From positions 9,080,864 through 9,144,863 of the forward strand of contig NC_135550.1 in assembly GCF_964340395.1 (NCBI RefSeq): a DNA stretch of 64,000 nucleotides, given 5' to 3'. The first letter of the stretch is position 1. Every line of letters starts with the position of its first letter. This document shows, piece by piece, positions 11,021 through 25,800 of the stretch. Below the pieces are notes generated by a model. It saw only the letters and a list, made by a program, of their open reading frames with translations, was not told the origin of the DNA and did not search any database. This DNA comes from Glandiceps talaboti. Lineage: Eukaryota; Hemichordata; Enteropneusta; Spengelidae. The translations under genes were made by a program, and so were the position numbers.

Positions 11021-14000
11021 GTTGGTTTTTAGTGTTTTTGTTTCAATTTGACCCCCCCCCCCCCCGCCATCACCACTCTAAAGGGCATTGCAGAAGTTTC
11101 ATCTATAGTTTTACTAGTAAGTTTGAGTTTGTACAAGTATTTTTTTTGTTCCAAATGTGAAATCTTTTGACAATAATGAACCCATTAAACAGAAATCATA
11201 ACCACTATAGTAAGTTAGTGATTTTGTACTGTGTTGTTAGGATGGTCAAAAAGGTGAGGAACCAGTATGTGGCGTCCCACCGGCACATCCTGGTGCTGCC
11301 AACCAACACAGTGAAGGAGGGATGATAGAGAATGAAGACAGTGGTGGTAGATCAGTGGAAGTAAAAGGATCTATTAAACTCGTAAGATCTGAGAGCTTGC
11401 CTGAACTTACTACAAAACTACACAATGAAGCAATGAAAATAAAGAAATGGAAGACCTCATCCGAGAACATACTGAGGCAAAAGGTAGGGGGTAGAAGAAG
11501 AAGTGTGTGTGTGGGGGGGGAGGGGGGTGATTAGACAGTAAGAAGGAAAAAGCACAAAGGGAATTGTGTATGCATGTAAGACATAGCCTAACTTTAAGAA
11601 CTATTTCATCAACTTTACCCTCTTTGTAAAAAAAATGATCCCAGACCCACAAGTTGCAGCCTCCTTCATGTTGTTTGAGTTTCAGAATAAGTTCGGATAA
11701 ACAACACATCATAATAAATTGGCTCATTAAATGTTCTTCAAGCTTCAGACAAGATTAGATACTTGTGTACACATATCAATGCAATGTTTTTTATATGAAA
11801 TAATAACAATAAAAGTACAATTTTGAAAGTCGAGGCAAAGAATATGCTCTTCCTACAAAATGTATGGAACAATGTATATTACAAAAAAATGGCAGCATTC
11901 TAGCTTTCCATCACCCAAATCATCACCCTGCCATTTCTTTTTTTTCTTTTTTGTCAGGAGAATGAGTTAAATGAAGTACGACACACTGTGGCTGATCAGG
12001 ATGAATTTATTGAACAACTACAGGTAAGGTACAGTTTGTATTCAAATAAAAATACAACATAAAAAAAAGTTATGGTTACTTTATTGCTGCTGTTTGTTTT
12101 CAAGCGTTTTATGCAATTGTTTACATTGTAATTTGGCAAAAGGTTTGACCATAGCATTCATATTTGTCACATCACCGTAAAATGAAATTTCTCACAGCAA
12201 TCACTGTTTTATAGCAATCATTGGCTAATATGCAGACTAACACGTATTACATCAATTTACAATGATTTTAATCTTTTTTTTTTGTATCCATAGCTGATAA
12301 ACAAAAACTTGCAAGCCAAAATTGAAGAAATGCAGGAAGCTGCTGATGAAAGTCAGTGTAAAAAAGAGTAAGTCTCTAAATTGTTCTTAGGGGAACACAA
12401 AATGTGTATGATAGGCAGTCTTTTGGCGATCCTTCCAGGTTGTCACTGTATATCTCTAGAACTATACTGTCTCCTTATTCTAACATGTATGAGTCATTTA
12501 ATTAGAATTACTTTCACGGTGAAATAGAAACAAATGATAAATATTGATTGGTAATAACGCATCTTTATTATGTCCACATTATGTTCACATGACGAAAGTA
12601 TGAGCTCAAAATTGATGGAAAATTTTACGACATACACAAATATGCGGTAAATTTAAAAGCAGAGTGTCTATCAGGACTAAAGCTAAATACATTGTTGAGA
12701 TTACTCTTATTATCATTTCCATATAGGCATTGTGAGTCCTGTTCTATCGTAAAAATTGAATTCTTTAAACTGGAGGAAAGGCTAGCTGAGTGTTCCAGAG
12801 AAAGGGATGCTTTGAAAGACACTGATAGAATACGCAGAGAGAACTTTGAGGTATGATTAGAAATTTATTTAGATATTGTCCTATGTGTGTTTATGAGAGC
12901 CAAGAAATGTAAATTTACCTCCTTAATGTATCCGGTGTCCAGAGATAATCATATTTATTTGACTAAATTTTGATAAATATCATTCTTACCCCAGTAAAGA
13001 CACCACCCTGATGTAGTGTTATTTTATAATTCTCATTAAAGGGTACACATATCAAGTTTACACAGTATGCTGTGAAAACAAAAGTAATGCAGAAATTGTT
13101 GAAAGAGGGCGCTAGTCATTTTGAATAGCCACCAAAGAAAAAACCTGCTATGTTCACATTATTTCCCCAAAACAGAGGAGTTACATTATTTGACAAGATT
13201 AGTAATACTTTCATTTCATACTAATCTTGTCAAATATGATGTCTATATCAAATATTTTACACATTGACATAATAATATTCATAGAATGAGAAATTCTTGT
13301 GATATATATTTTTTCAGTTGATTACTGTTTATGTTTCATTTGAATGCATACAAGTGCATGATGTCAAGTTTCAGATAAAGTAACAGCTTAATTGTTATAT
13401 TTTTGATAGCTTTCAAAAATATAATCGAATACCAGAACCGAGTTTTGAATGTGTAATGTATTTCAGATCATTTTGATGAAATTTAACAACAGGATTTGTC
13501 CACGAAATATCTGTCCTTTTTTTTTTTTTTTTTGGTCTAGGAACTTCTAGAAAAATACAGACTTATCACAATGGAGAATGAGGAATTGAAGATACAAGGT
13601 AAACAATACCAAATGACATGCATGTAAATGATGATAAAGAACATTTTGAAAAATATAAAAGACTTTAAATTCTCAGATAACTGAAAAAAGAATTTTACCA
13701 CTTTGGTGTGTCTTAAAAATGATAATGATTGTATTTCTTGATCAAAACCATAGCTTCCTCTTCACACATTATACATGCATACATGCATTACTTTAGGTAC
13801 TCATGAGAATAAGTCAACCTTTTTGTCCACCCACAAGCATGTGATAATATGATTGCAGGTACTGAAAATCCAACGGTCACACCCCAGGGATGGCAAATGT
13901 CCTTTACTGAGTCATGGTCCTAAGGCATGATGATGACCTTTTGGTCCCCCCCCCCCCCCAGGTCAGGTAAAGTTGTGGGCTACATGCATAATGTCATACA

Positions 14001-17000
14001 GATGGACATGAAGAACAAATTCAGCCTGGGTTTCCAGAGAATACAGTGTCATACTCCATGATGGTCAACTTGTACTATTACTACATACATCACAAGTTTC
14101 AGGAATTAGTGGTCATCAAACTGGTCATATATGTCCCCAGAGGTAGGGTGTCATGAATATATCAGTTTTGTGTCTGAATAAAATTACCGTGAATCTAGGC
14201 TTTCTTTAACCCTAATGTTTGCCCTGTAGTATTCTCAGTATCTGTAATAGTATTTTTTACCTCGACATGCTAGAGGGTTGACTTATTCTTACATGTGCCT
14301 GGTAGTGCATGTTAATTGTTGGATGTCATCAGTGTTGATCGAGAAATCAAAATGATTGTCATTTTCCAGATGTACCTAGGTGATGAAGTTATATTTCAAT
14401 TAACGGGAATTAAAACATACTGTTCCATGCAAGTTTGAATGCGTTATCAATGCTGTGCATAGAACCTGGCTACTAAGGGACCGGACAGAATTTACGGCAG
14501 GGGGGGGGCCTGGGGAGAAATTATCTCTGACTTGGTTTTTTTCCTGGCCCCCCCATCCACTGTGACCAAAATTTCACAGCCCCCCCTTTCAAAAGTATAA
14601 AAATTTCATGCCCCCCCCCCAAAAAAGAAAAAAGTGCACAATATCCTGTCCCCTACAATAACTAAAAAGAGTACAAATTTTTTTGTTACTGTAGTAGACT
14701 GTCGACAGTCGCTCGCGCCTTTTTTTCCCCTACGTTTTATCTAAACTCCGATCCGGCGCAACACTAGTCTAATCGCAAACTGATATAGAGGGCCGAAGGC
14801 CCGAGTCACAGTGATCGAGGGCCGAAGGCCCGAGCGACTCGCTTGGGCCTTCGCAATTCGGCCCTCGAAATCAGTTTGCGATTATACTAGTGTTGCGCCG
14901 GACCGGAGTTTAGATAAAACGTAGGAAAAAAAGGCGCGAGCGACTGTCGACAGTCTGTTACTGTAGCACAACTGTAATATTTCTTTTGGTACTACTATTA
15001 TGTTACTATTTCAGCCCAAACAACTTAGTAGTTGTAGAGGAAGTTTTTTAGAAAACAAAACAAAATAAAACATTTTGACCATACATGTAATCATACACAT
15101 GTGGTATAATCTTGTTTATTTCCCAACTAGACACCATAAGTAGTCATCACTTAATACCAAGGCATTTGATGTGGTGGTTTTAACTGTCATTCGCTGATAC
15201 ATACACAGAAACACAGACACAGAGTAAACACACATTCACATGCGTGATTTGTGAAAAACTGTAGTGGGGACATTTGTGGGGAGTATCTAAGGACATCACA
15301 TCACCTACATAGTGTATTCAAATATCTATTTATACTCATAACACAATAACTATCTAATGTCAGACATTTGTGATGTCATGAAGTGCTAGCAAACTAAGGA
15401 TTTTATGCACACTGAGGTCTGACAAATATAGCTTTCACTTTCCTACACCAAATGCATTACCAATACATATGTAAATGTAAGACATTTGTGACTTCATGAA
15501 AGTGCAAAAAAATTCAGAATGTTGTGGAATACTTAGATGTAATCAATATGCTTTCAGTTCCAAAACCATACATATTTAAACCTATAGTGTCAGGCATTTG
15601 TGACTTCATGAAACATTGGCTTGGTTTAGTGAAAGCCAAACAAAATGATGTTTCTCATATAAGTGACATTGCAAGAAGATTCCCACAGAATGAAGTTGTT
15701 GTTAGCGAACGACACAGGAAGACAAGGAGAAAGAAGGAAAATAAAAGAAAATTAAGAAGATGGAAAGAGAAAAGAACAATTAGTCAAGCAAAAAGACTGT
15801 TGTTAACTGTTTTTAGTGAGCAACTTGTGGATAAGGTTGTAGGAAAATACAGCCAGAAGGCAACTACCAAAGTTAGTGCAAAGTCACAGATGAAAAAACA
15901 CTTAACACCACACAGACATCTAAATGCTTTACAATATTTAGTACAGATAGATGCATTTGATGATGCTGAGGAGGGAAATAGTTTAATTTCACTGGTTTTA
16001 GATAGAAAGAAAGACAAGTCTTGCCTCACATCTTCAGACTCTAGTGAGTCTGAGAGTGAAACTCAAGAATAGAGTCAAGGAAAGAAATAAAACCCCTATC
16101 TAAATTAATCTGGCCAGACGTTTTTGTATTGACATTTTTCACCAAAAGGTCACTTTTTAATCACATAAATTACAGGTCCTATGCTAGTATATTACCATAT
16201 ATATATATGTATCCTTGATGGTAATTACACACTGAACCTGTTTCCACAGTGCTAAAATGTATGTATGTATGTATGTATGTATGTATGTATGTATGTATAC
16301 ATATGTGTGTGTGTGTGTATGTGTGTATGTTTGCATGTATGTAATTCAGGGTGTATCAAATTAATCTTGAGTAGTGTTTTTATGCTTCACTAAATATGTA
16401 CATACAAACGTACACACTTCCATTTTAATACATAAATGAAAGTGTAGACATTCAATATTAAAGGCGATATCAAGTGCTATCTCATGCAATGCTAACTTTT
16501 CTAACATATTCATTTTTTTCAATGAAAAAATATTTCGCGGCCCCCCCCCCCTTTCAAACCATGAGAATTTTCATGGCCCCCCCTTCAAGCCTCCCATTTT
16601 TTTCATGGCCCCCCCAATTTCTCCCCAGGCCCCCCCTCTGCCGTAAATTCTGTCCGGTCCCTAATGCCAATGGTATTTGTGAATTATAGTAAATGATGAT
16701 GATATGGTAGAACCCATGATGCATGAGAGGAATGGTGTACTTTGGGTATTTTCATGAGTGTTTGCGGTGTTCTCTGGGGGGCCGTACTTTTATGAGTGTA
16801 GTGAGTAGAAGTACAGCATGAACACCATAAGCATGAGTGCAAATACCCCTGAACACTCAAACTGCCACTTGTGCATCATATGTGGTTCTGTTATTCTTAC
16901 ATATTTATCAATGACTGCAAAAATTTTGCAAGGATATAATCATGTGTTCACAGTATTTGGTGTGTACTACTATACAGAACACTGACTCATTTGCATAAAG

Positions 17001-19821
17001 GTATGCAATCATGTTTTCAGTAATACCCTGCAGTGCAAATACCACTCACTAGTGTGCATGTCCACTGATGCAAGTAATCACTGTTACATACAGAATGATA
17101 ATATTCATTTATTAATAAAAAACCTATCTACCTGATAATGGTGATATTTATTTATTAATAAAAACTCATCTAACTGAAAAAGAAGACCTACCCTGTGAAT
17201 ATGTTGATTGAAAATTTTGTGTCATTGGTGCGCCAATAGACATGTGATTGACATTTTTCAGACTACAAGTGCTTTGACATGATGTTTTTACCAGTGTGAT
17301 AAAATACAGGCTGTACTCGGCAAACATTGATTTGGTGTGTTAGACATTGGATATAGGTCGACATCTGTCAGCTCGATCATCCATACAAAGACATGAAGTT
17401 AGCACATTGAGGTGTTTTAACTGTACCATTATTGTAGTCTGTTAAAAAGTTAATCTATGAATACTGACTCCATCAATAAAACCGATATCACAAAGAAATG
17501 CCTTTTAAAAAAAAAAAGCAGTCAAATCATATCTGTCCAGTAGTCACTAAGGGATTGTGAAAACAGCGAGTTTAATCGTTATTAGTTAGTTTGCCTCCAC
17601 GTTTTCCCTACTTCTGTTATTCTTTCCCATTCCATGTCGTTAAACACCTTTGCTATTCCCGCCACTTTCCTGAATCACTGTATGGACCTCACTGGAAACA
17701 AGTATTTGACTTTGTGGGTTATCAAAGTAATTCAACAATTTGTACCAGTTTTTATTCTGTCGATCTTGTTGTTTTACTGGAAATAAACTAATCTAATCTA
17801 ATCTTGAAAGTTGAAAGTATATGGGGTGCTTGATATGCGATACTCCAAATCTATCAACACCATATAGCAATCAGATATTGACCAAGTCACACACATGAAA
17901 ACTCTAATATCTCACAGAAGGGAAATCTCAGAAATGTGTGGTTCATCAACATAACATGCTAAAAATAGTGTACAAAATAGTAAAATTGTGTATGTAAGAA
18001 TCAAATGTATTCAAGACTGTTAGCAATGTTTGTAACAGAAGAAAAAAAGAAAACCAGAAGGAAAGGAAATATCTTAGATGTATGGCTGTTTAAGGTGCTA
18101 AGCTCATCAAAAATATGCAGGTAAAAGTCATCATTGAAAATATGATTTTTAAAAAATGACAAAAAAAATTCAATAATTTTTGGACATCACAGTGGAACAT
18201 GTATAAATTCTCTTCCCAACCTGACCTAGTTCTGTTTGTTCCAGCATGTTTGTCTATGTTTTACCACCAGCTGCAAATTCTGGTCTATCTGATGGGAGGT
18301 GGGGGATGGGTGGTGGAGGGGGGCATTACAAACATATGCTACAATCAAAATCGGTGAAAATTTTGAAATGTTGTAAATTTCTGATTCTCTGAAATTTTGA
18401 TATCAAATTCATCACAATCCCCTAGAGCCATGGAACATTTCAGTGAAAATTTTGAAGTGTTGTAAATTTCTGATTCTCTGAAATTTTGATATGAAATTCA
18501 TCACAATCCCCTAGAGCCATGGAGCATTTCAGTGAAAATTTTGAAATGTTGTAAATTTCTGATTCTCTGAAATTTTGATATCAAATTCACGACAGTCCCC
18601 CAGGGTCATGGAGCATTTCATTGTTGGGCACCACAGAGCTGCATGTACAAAGATTAGAAAAACACATTAAAATATATGGTACACACTCCTAGTAACATGC
18701 CATGTCTTGTTTGGAGTGACTATATGATTTAATCAGAATGTCAACACAGAAACACAATCTGCCCATTGAAGTGGCAAGTTGGTAACCCCTTGACTTTGTT
18801 TACCCAAGGTATATATATCGTATTTTTAGAAGTGTCATTTACAGACTCTAACAAAAAAAAAGATCAATTATGTGTCTTTTTAATTTAAAAAAAAAAAGCA
18901 GAACTCACAAACGGATTTCACTTTCGGCCAGCTGCTTGTGTATCATTCTGACCTAATTTTCAACTTGAAATACTAAAAAAGTTATAACGGGTATTATCAC
19001 TCAGAAAACAGCAAAGTATATAACGCCCATAGCAAACAAAATGTCGGAGTAAACAACTCTTTTTTTTCCTAAATGCACAGGTAATTGAAAGTGCCGCATG
19101 GAAAATCATTGTGTTGAGACCTGACTTTATGCACGCATACTGTCTATTTGCAGTTTTTGGAACCACTCTCACTTTGGTTTTTCTTTGCTAGAGTTTGTCT
19201 ATATTGAAAATATAAATGGATTTAATATAATTCCTGTACTGTCTAAAGCTTTGAAATGAGAGAGTACTTGAAACACTTAAAACCATCAAAGCACAGAAGA
19301 TGTGTGTGACAAAACAGCAACAGAGAAACATGTTCAAATTCGGCTTGTTCCGTTTAATATAGATGTATTCTGAAAAAAAAAACCCCTAATTTAAGAGATA
19401 TTTGTCCCGCTACAATGAAAAAATAAATAATTTAATGAAAAAAGTGGTTTTGCAACTCATAGTATAAAATATGGGACGAACTTGGTTTAGTATTTATTAA
19501 AACTGAAATATTAATAAGTGAGCAAGATGAAGGGTGTATATAATAAAGATTTAGGTTTGACTTTAAAATATTAATTTCAGTATTTCAGCTCTACATCTAC
19601 TATTAATAACTAATAACTCCTTGAAATCTCATGTAAATCAAACCATTTTAAACACTCCACATAGTTGAAATTTATGACACGTTGTGACTCTTTAAAAAAA
19701 AAAAACATGTTTTGAATAATTTGTATTATTTATCCCCAACGGACACCACACAAACAGAAGGTGGGGGGTGTTATAGGAATGACCCATATACAGCCATCCA
19801 TCCATCCGTGTGTGTGTGCAT

Positions 19822-19875
<54 letters not shown>

Positions 19876-22800
19876 GTGTGTGTGCGTGTGCGTGTGTGTG
19901 TGCGTGTTTGTTTGTGTGTGTGTGTGTTTGTGTGTTTGTGTATGTGTGTCTTTGTGTGTGTGCAGCCCTATATATCTCTTAAAGCTAGAACTCAAAGTCT
20001 TCCAACGTAGAAGACCCGTTGTACTTTCTCACGTTTGATAGATTCCCAAGACACCTATTTTATTTATTGATTGTAATGACACTTTGAAGTCACAGTAATT
20101 GCTTTCAAAGACATGTGAGACTTGATTAATTCATTTCCCAGAACAAGAAATACTACGGTCGTAAATGGATTCTGTGTTAGTAAAGGTGTGCTCAGTATCT
20201 GTACAACCAGTCCTAGTGTCTACAGATACAAAAAAAAAGAGTTCACTAGCACTCTTCATTATGAATGTTTTCACAACACACTTATAATATAATCATGCAC
20301 CCCTATTGCATTCGACTTTTATCCTCTTACCCAAATCTGAGCCAGGGTTATTTTATTTCACATGTAAAATAACCTGGGATCGTGAAATTCAAATCGCTGT
20401 GCGGTAATACCGTTCAATGAAAAACTAGTACAATGTATCAGGTGACATGTTTTCATTATACATGTATAGCAGGAATCATGCAACTTTGATGACGAATTCA
20501 TATATCCCAGGATTATAAATCTAGTACCATCTACCACCTGGATATTGCATGTATATTGTTTTTATACTTGAATCAGTTCCATCCATCAAGGCACCTTAGC
20601 AATATGCCAGGATCTGGTCACTTACCTTGAAATCATTTTCTAAAAAAAAAAGTGTCACAAGAAGGTGTCGCATCCCCACATGTAGAAAAGTGAGAGTTAA
20701 AATATGGTGAACACATGAAGCATTCAACATATTGTAGCTAAAAACAAGCCTAAAAATTATTTTGGTCTGAAACAAAGTTAGTGTAATGTTTTGATTAGTT
20801 GAGAATGTAACCAAAGTTTGCAGAGAAACACTAGATGATTTTTCAATGGAGGTGATAGTGCTCAACTATCATAGTCCTCACTTTTTGGTCCGTTGCAGCC
20901 TCCAAACAGTGGTCCCCAGTGCCAAACTAGTGTATAATAATGTTTTAGTTTTCTGATGACAAGATGTATTAGCCTGCCAGGAAAATATTAAAGTTTACAG
21001 AAATCTGGCAGTATTTTCTACTTTGTCATCCAGAACTAGAACATCATGTAACATGTATAAGCTCTGCATTATTTATTTATATTTACTGTACGGTAATAGA
21101 TACTTTTTTCTGCTTCAAGAAGCAACAGCCCACTTTCGTCTCTGGAGGGAAAAAACCCACTCATTTATTCAAACACCTATACACAGTCTAAATATAAATC
21201 ATTCTCCAAAAGTGAATGAAATGATGTCTTGTACATAGATCATCACGCTACATACTTTTTTTTCATTTTTTTTTGTTTGTGAGCAATCCTTATCTGATAT
21301 CACCTGTTTTGCATTTTGATTATACATTTGCATAAATTTTTGGTTTTTGTTCTCTGAAACCAACTAAAATGGAAAAAATTTTCACGATTGATATCTTTCG
21401 TATTGTATATGTTAATTGATGTTTGATGATTTGAGATAATGAATATCTAAATATGAATGCATAATGTTTACTTTGTTTTTATTATGAAACATGGCAGATG
21501 TTTATGACTTAAATGTTAAAGATTAACCATTTATGCATGTATAGGCCAAAATTAAGGTATTACTAGAAGTCGACCTCTATTATGGGCCAATGTATCAACA
21601 GTTAGAAATCTTCCAAGGTCATTTGCCAAAATTTTCTTGAAAGAAAACATTTTACTGAGAGCAGTTAGTGAATAAGAAGGTTCTGCTCTCTCTAAAATAT
21701 ACTGACATGCTAAAAGTGAATGTTTGCAACAATGTTGCATATCACAGTTTTTTGCACTGTCAATAATCAAACCAACCATTGGTTAGAGTTCCATGGATGA
21801 GTGGACGTGGTGTGGACATAGCAAAGGGGGGTGTCCAAACTTATCCCATGATGATCTCTCAAACTCGAATTCTTCATTCCAGACACGGTATGTCTCACCT
21901 TGTGTTTTGTCGTTTCGTTGCAGTTCGTCAGGAACAAGAAGAATGTCAGAAAGTGATTCATGAGTTTCACATTCGCCAGGAATCTTTCAACACTTTAAAA
22001 GAACAGGTACAGATAGCAATTCTATAGAAACTATATTATATTCTTATTTCTCAATGATTTTTGTTCATAGTACATGTTCATAAGTGATGTAGAGAAGTGC
22101 TGATAAACTGCAGACAAAACTTTTGCACAAAGTTGTTACTCAATTTATGAATTGTTCAGCCCACACAGAATTTGTTTACTGTCTATCAGAACTTTGCAAA
22201 AATTAATGACAATTTTTAAAAATGACCGTTATTAATATTTTAGTCAACTGTTTTCTTGAGTCAGTCAGTTGCACGTTATAGTGTCAAAAGTTTGTAACGT
22301 GATCAATGCATCGTAAACTTCAATACTAAGTATTACTTATGTACTAGTGATTGCTTGCACTGGTGCATGTGCATACTATTGGTATGTAGAAGTGCAGTCA
22401 AATGTAGAAAACATTATTGCATACCTGTATGCAAATGAACATGTGATTGGTCCACGTAAATATGCAGTCATATTGTTTATGAAAATCTGCTGTTTTCAAA
22501 AAAATGTAATAATAGCATATTGCTATGATACGTAAGTGGCAGTGAGGGTAATTGGAGTACATGTATGTGTGCTTGTGTTTGAAAAATTAAGTTTTCTGCT
22601 GCACTGTCCCTCTGTACGTACGTACGCTCATGAAATTATGGCCACAGAGAACACTGCAAGCACAACCATGCAAATAGCCAGAGTACATAACACTAGCACT
22701 GACACATCATGGAGTTTTGTCATAACATTTTAACAATGTTTTATGAAAAGATTTTGTTGTTAAATACACGTGTACATTAATGTTGACTGAGTTTGCTGAT

Positions 22801-25800
22801 GATAAGGTAACAGTCAGTGGAAACATTGTCAGTGTCACAAACTTATATGAGAAATTGTGATGAATAACTTTTATGGTGAAAGCTTGTAATAGCTACGTTA
22901 CTGATGTTGTCAGATCAATGAGCCACATTCACTGAATTGCAAAAACAGTCATGGTTGTAATTTTTCATGGGCAATTTATGATTATAGCAGGAAATAGCCA
23001 CCATACTGTGTGTGTGTGATTGTATGGACCTATTTCTACTTGGTAAACTTCAGATAGATTTAATTTCACAAAAAAAGAATAGATGCTATTTCCCCAGGGG
23101 TGGTACCAGTTGTCAGCTCTGGAAGGGGTGTGTGGCCAATGCTGGAAACCCAAGGCTTCATTTTAGACCCACTTTGACCAAAAAATCAAAATACCCCATT
23201 TTAGACCATTACAGGTTTTCAAAAGATGAAGTTTAGACCTAAATACATTTTCCTTAGGAGGCAACATTTTGTGGCAATTAATGACAGTTATGATTTGGTA
23301 AAGGACAATGGACCACATTTTATACCAAGCAAGTAATGTATAGTAGTGGCCCCATGATGTTAGACTCTTCAGCTCAAAAAAAAAAACGACCCCAATTTAG
23401 ACCAAAGGGATAGAAAACGCACCCCAACGGGGGCGGCACATATGCGTATACTAAAATAAGGGGATATTTGCCAGGTTGATAGTACTTGGAGACTATTTCA
23501 ACAATATATCAATGTATTTCCACTGTCCTATAAATGATAAAAAAACATTGCAAATCAAAATGTAGTTAATGATGGAATTTTGTTTACCGAACTCCTTCTT
23601 TTTAATGCACAGAGTCACCAGAAATAGAATTCTCACATGCGGCAGCTTAGTTTCATATTTCAGACTGCTGCAGGATTAAAAGTTAAAACACGTCGCTGTT
23701 CTTTGTTTAAGATGTAACAGAACACCCTTAGTCTATCTGATCTTTTATTTAGTAGTTAGAACTCCTGTTTCAACATTCAAGGATTTTTTGTTCACTTTCT
23801 GAGTCCAAATCTTCCACTTTTTGGGGAAATCGGAGAAACCAGACTTAGAGACGTACACATGGACATTAAGTTCCCTCTTCCTAATTTTTTTTATTACTTT
23901 TTTGTTTTCTTTTGTGAAAATGACTTAAGTGCATCATGCATAGTGATAACTAACTAGCTACACACTCATGAAACCATATGTGGTATAATTTTAAAAAATG
24001 GCTAATTGAGGTATTTTGACAAATTAACTTCAGTCACTATTTGAATAAAACATACAAACTTGCATTATACAATATATATTATTTTAATCATAATAATTAG
24101 TGATATTTGCTGGAAGAAAAATTGAAAATAATTTATCCCGAACATACGAAAATAACTTTATACCCTGCATAATTTGTGAATGTTTCTGTACACAATTATA
24201 CTCAATTTGTCCATAGAAAAACTCGTCTGTAAGGCCGACAATAACCATTGCAATTAATAGAAAGTTGCCATTGTTATTTTCAAATGGCATTGTCTGTGTA
24301 GTGCTGTTTGCAACTCGCTCTCTTTACTTCAATAGCCCATTTGCCATCGTTGGCAGTTTTCTGAAATCTGCTGGTATCGTGTAATTGTGTGAACGGTCCA
24401 AGAGTTTTCTTGAACTTTTTCATAGATAAAGCTGCTTTATATGAATGTAGTCACGTAGGAGTTTGTACTGACTGCACTAACTATTTATCATTGAACACTG
24501 AGAACCGGTCAAACATCTGTCACATATTGCACCTCTCCCAAAACTCAAACTAACATACGACAGACTTTTTTTTTTCTTCTGTCGGCTCGACATGGGTGTT
24601 CATGATGTCTATAGAAACAGTGATCATGTAGTAGGTCTGTATATAAGGGAGCTGCTTTGTATTGCCACTTTTGAACAGTTTAGTAAATCCACAACCTGGC
24701 CCTTAGGCTACACTTGACCTCATCTAAGGAATTTGACATGCCTCTGATTTCTTTTCCCCCCCCCCCCCCTTTTTTTTTAAATCATTGAGCATTTTTTTAC
24801 GTTTAGTTTTGTGTAGTTTTATTATATGTACTTCATAACTCATTTTGTTGAAATCAGCCTGGGTGTTCTAAATGTAATAACATAATTAAGTTGAATCAAA
24901 GTTTTTCGTGTTTGTAACTATAGTGATCTGTTTTGTTCCATCAAGTAGAAAATGAATACATAATTTTAGTTCATGCCAATCAATATTTTTCCATTTCCAT
25001 TTTGAACAAGTTTTTTTTTTACATAAATATAGAAATGTAACATAAACTTTGTAACATTGTTTAGGTTGATGGAAAAGCCTTGTTTCTATAAATTTTTATG
25101 ATGTGAATATATTGAGTTTAATTTAGTTTGATACCAATATATATATATATATATATAAATATATATTTGTGACATTTGACTCTCGATCAGCTCATAGGCT
25201 CATAGCCTTTCACAGCTGAAATTTATATGAAGTGAATATATGTAAATTTGTGCTGTTTTTCATCACCATTTGCCAAAAAAATTTAAAATTTGTGGAATTG
25301 GCAAATAATAAAAAAAAAATCATGCGTTTCCAATAACCTGACTGACCCTACTTTAAGCCGACCCTAAAGATTTTTTTAAACATTTAAAACAAAAAGATAA
25401 GAAAAATATTTGTCTTCTTGACTTTCATGCACATCAGTTTTCTTTCCCCAGTGATGTCTGTACACATTTCATCAAAGTATCACAGAAGGGGTATTGTGAC
25501 CAACATTTCGTTTGGTTTTTTGGGGGTCAAAGCAATATTTTAAAATAAAATGAAATAAAATCCCAACCTACCTATCCTATTTTCTGAGGCCATGTTATCG
25601 GAAACGTGCAATTATTTTTTTCACAAAAAAAAAAAAGATAAGGAAAATTATGAAAAGAAATGTTTAGGTACATGGTTATCAAGGGCTTTATAATACTTTG
25701 ATAATTTCTAACGATTCCTATTTCTACACTAAGTAAATGTTTTGGACTACAATGCTGTTATTTGGGGAATTACCGGTATATGTTTTGTTTAATCGGTAGA

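Larger units (their letters stand above)
14477..16661. mobile_element. 2.2-kb inverted-repeat DNA transposon with TAA target duplication
   Basis: Both termini read GGGACCGGACAGAATTTACG inward, and the near-perfect inverted repeat runs about 45 bp through a G run to CCTGGGGAGAAATT. TAA flanks it on both sides (14474-14476 and 16662-16664), again a TWA duplication as in PIF/Harbinger elements. C-run-punctuated subterminal repeats (TTTCATGGCCCCCCC type) lie inside both ends. The core holds an ORF (15548-16072) with a nearby AATAAA, three copies of a 20-bp motif, and a nested palindromic MITE. No DDE transposase was recognised. Confidence 0.75.
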
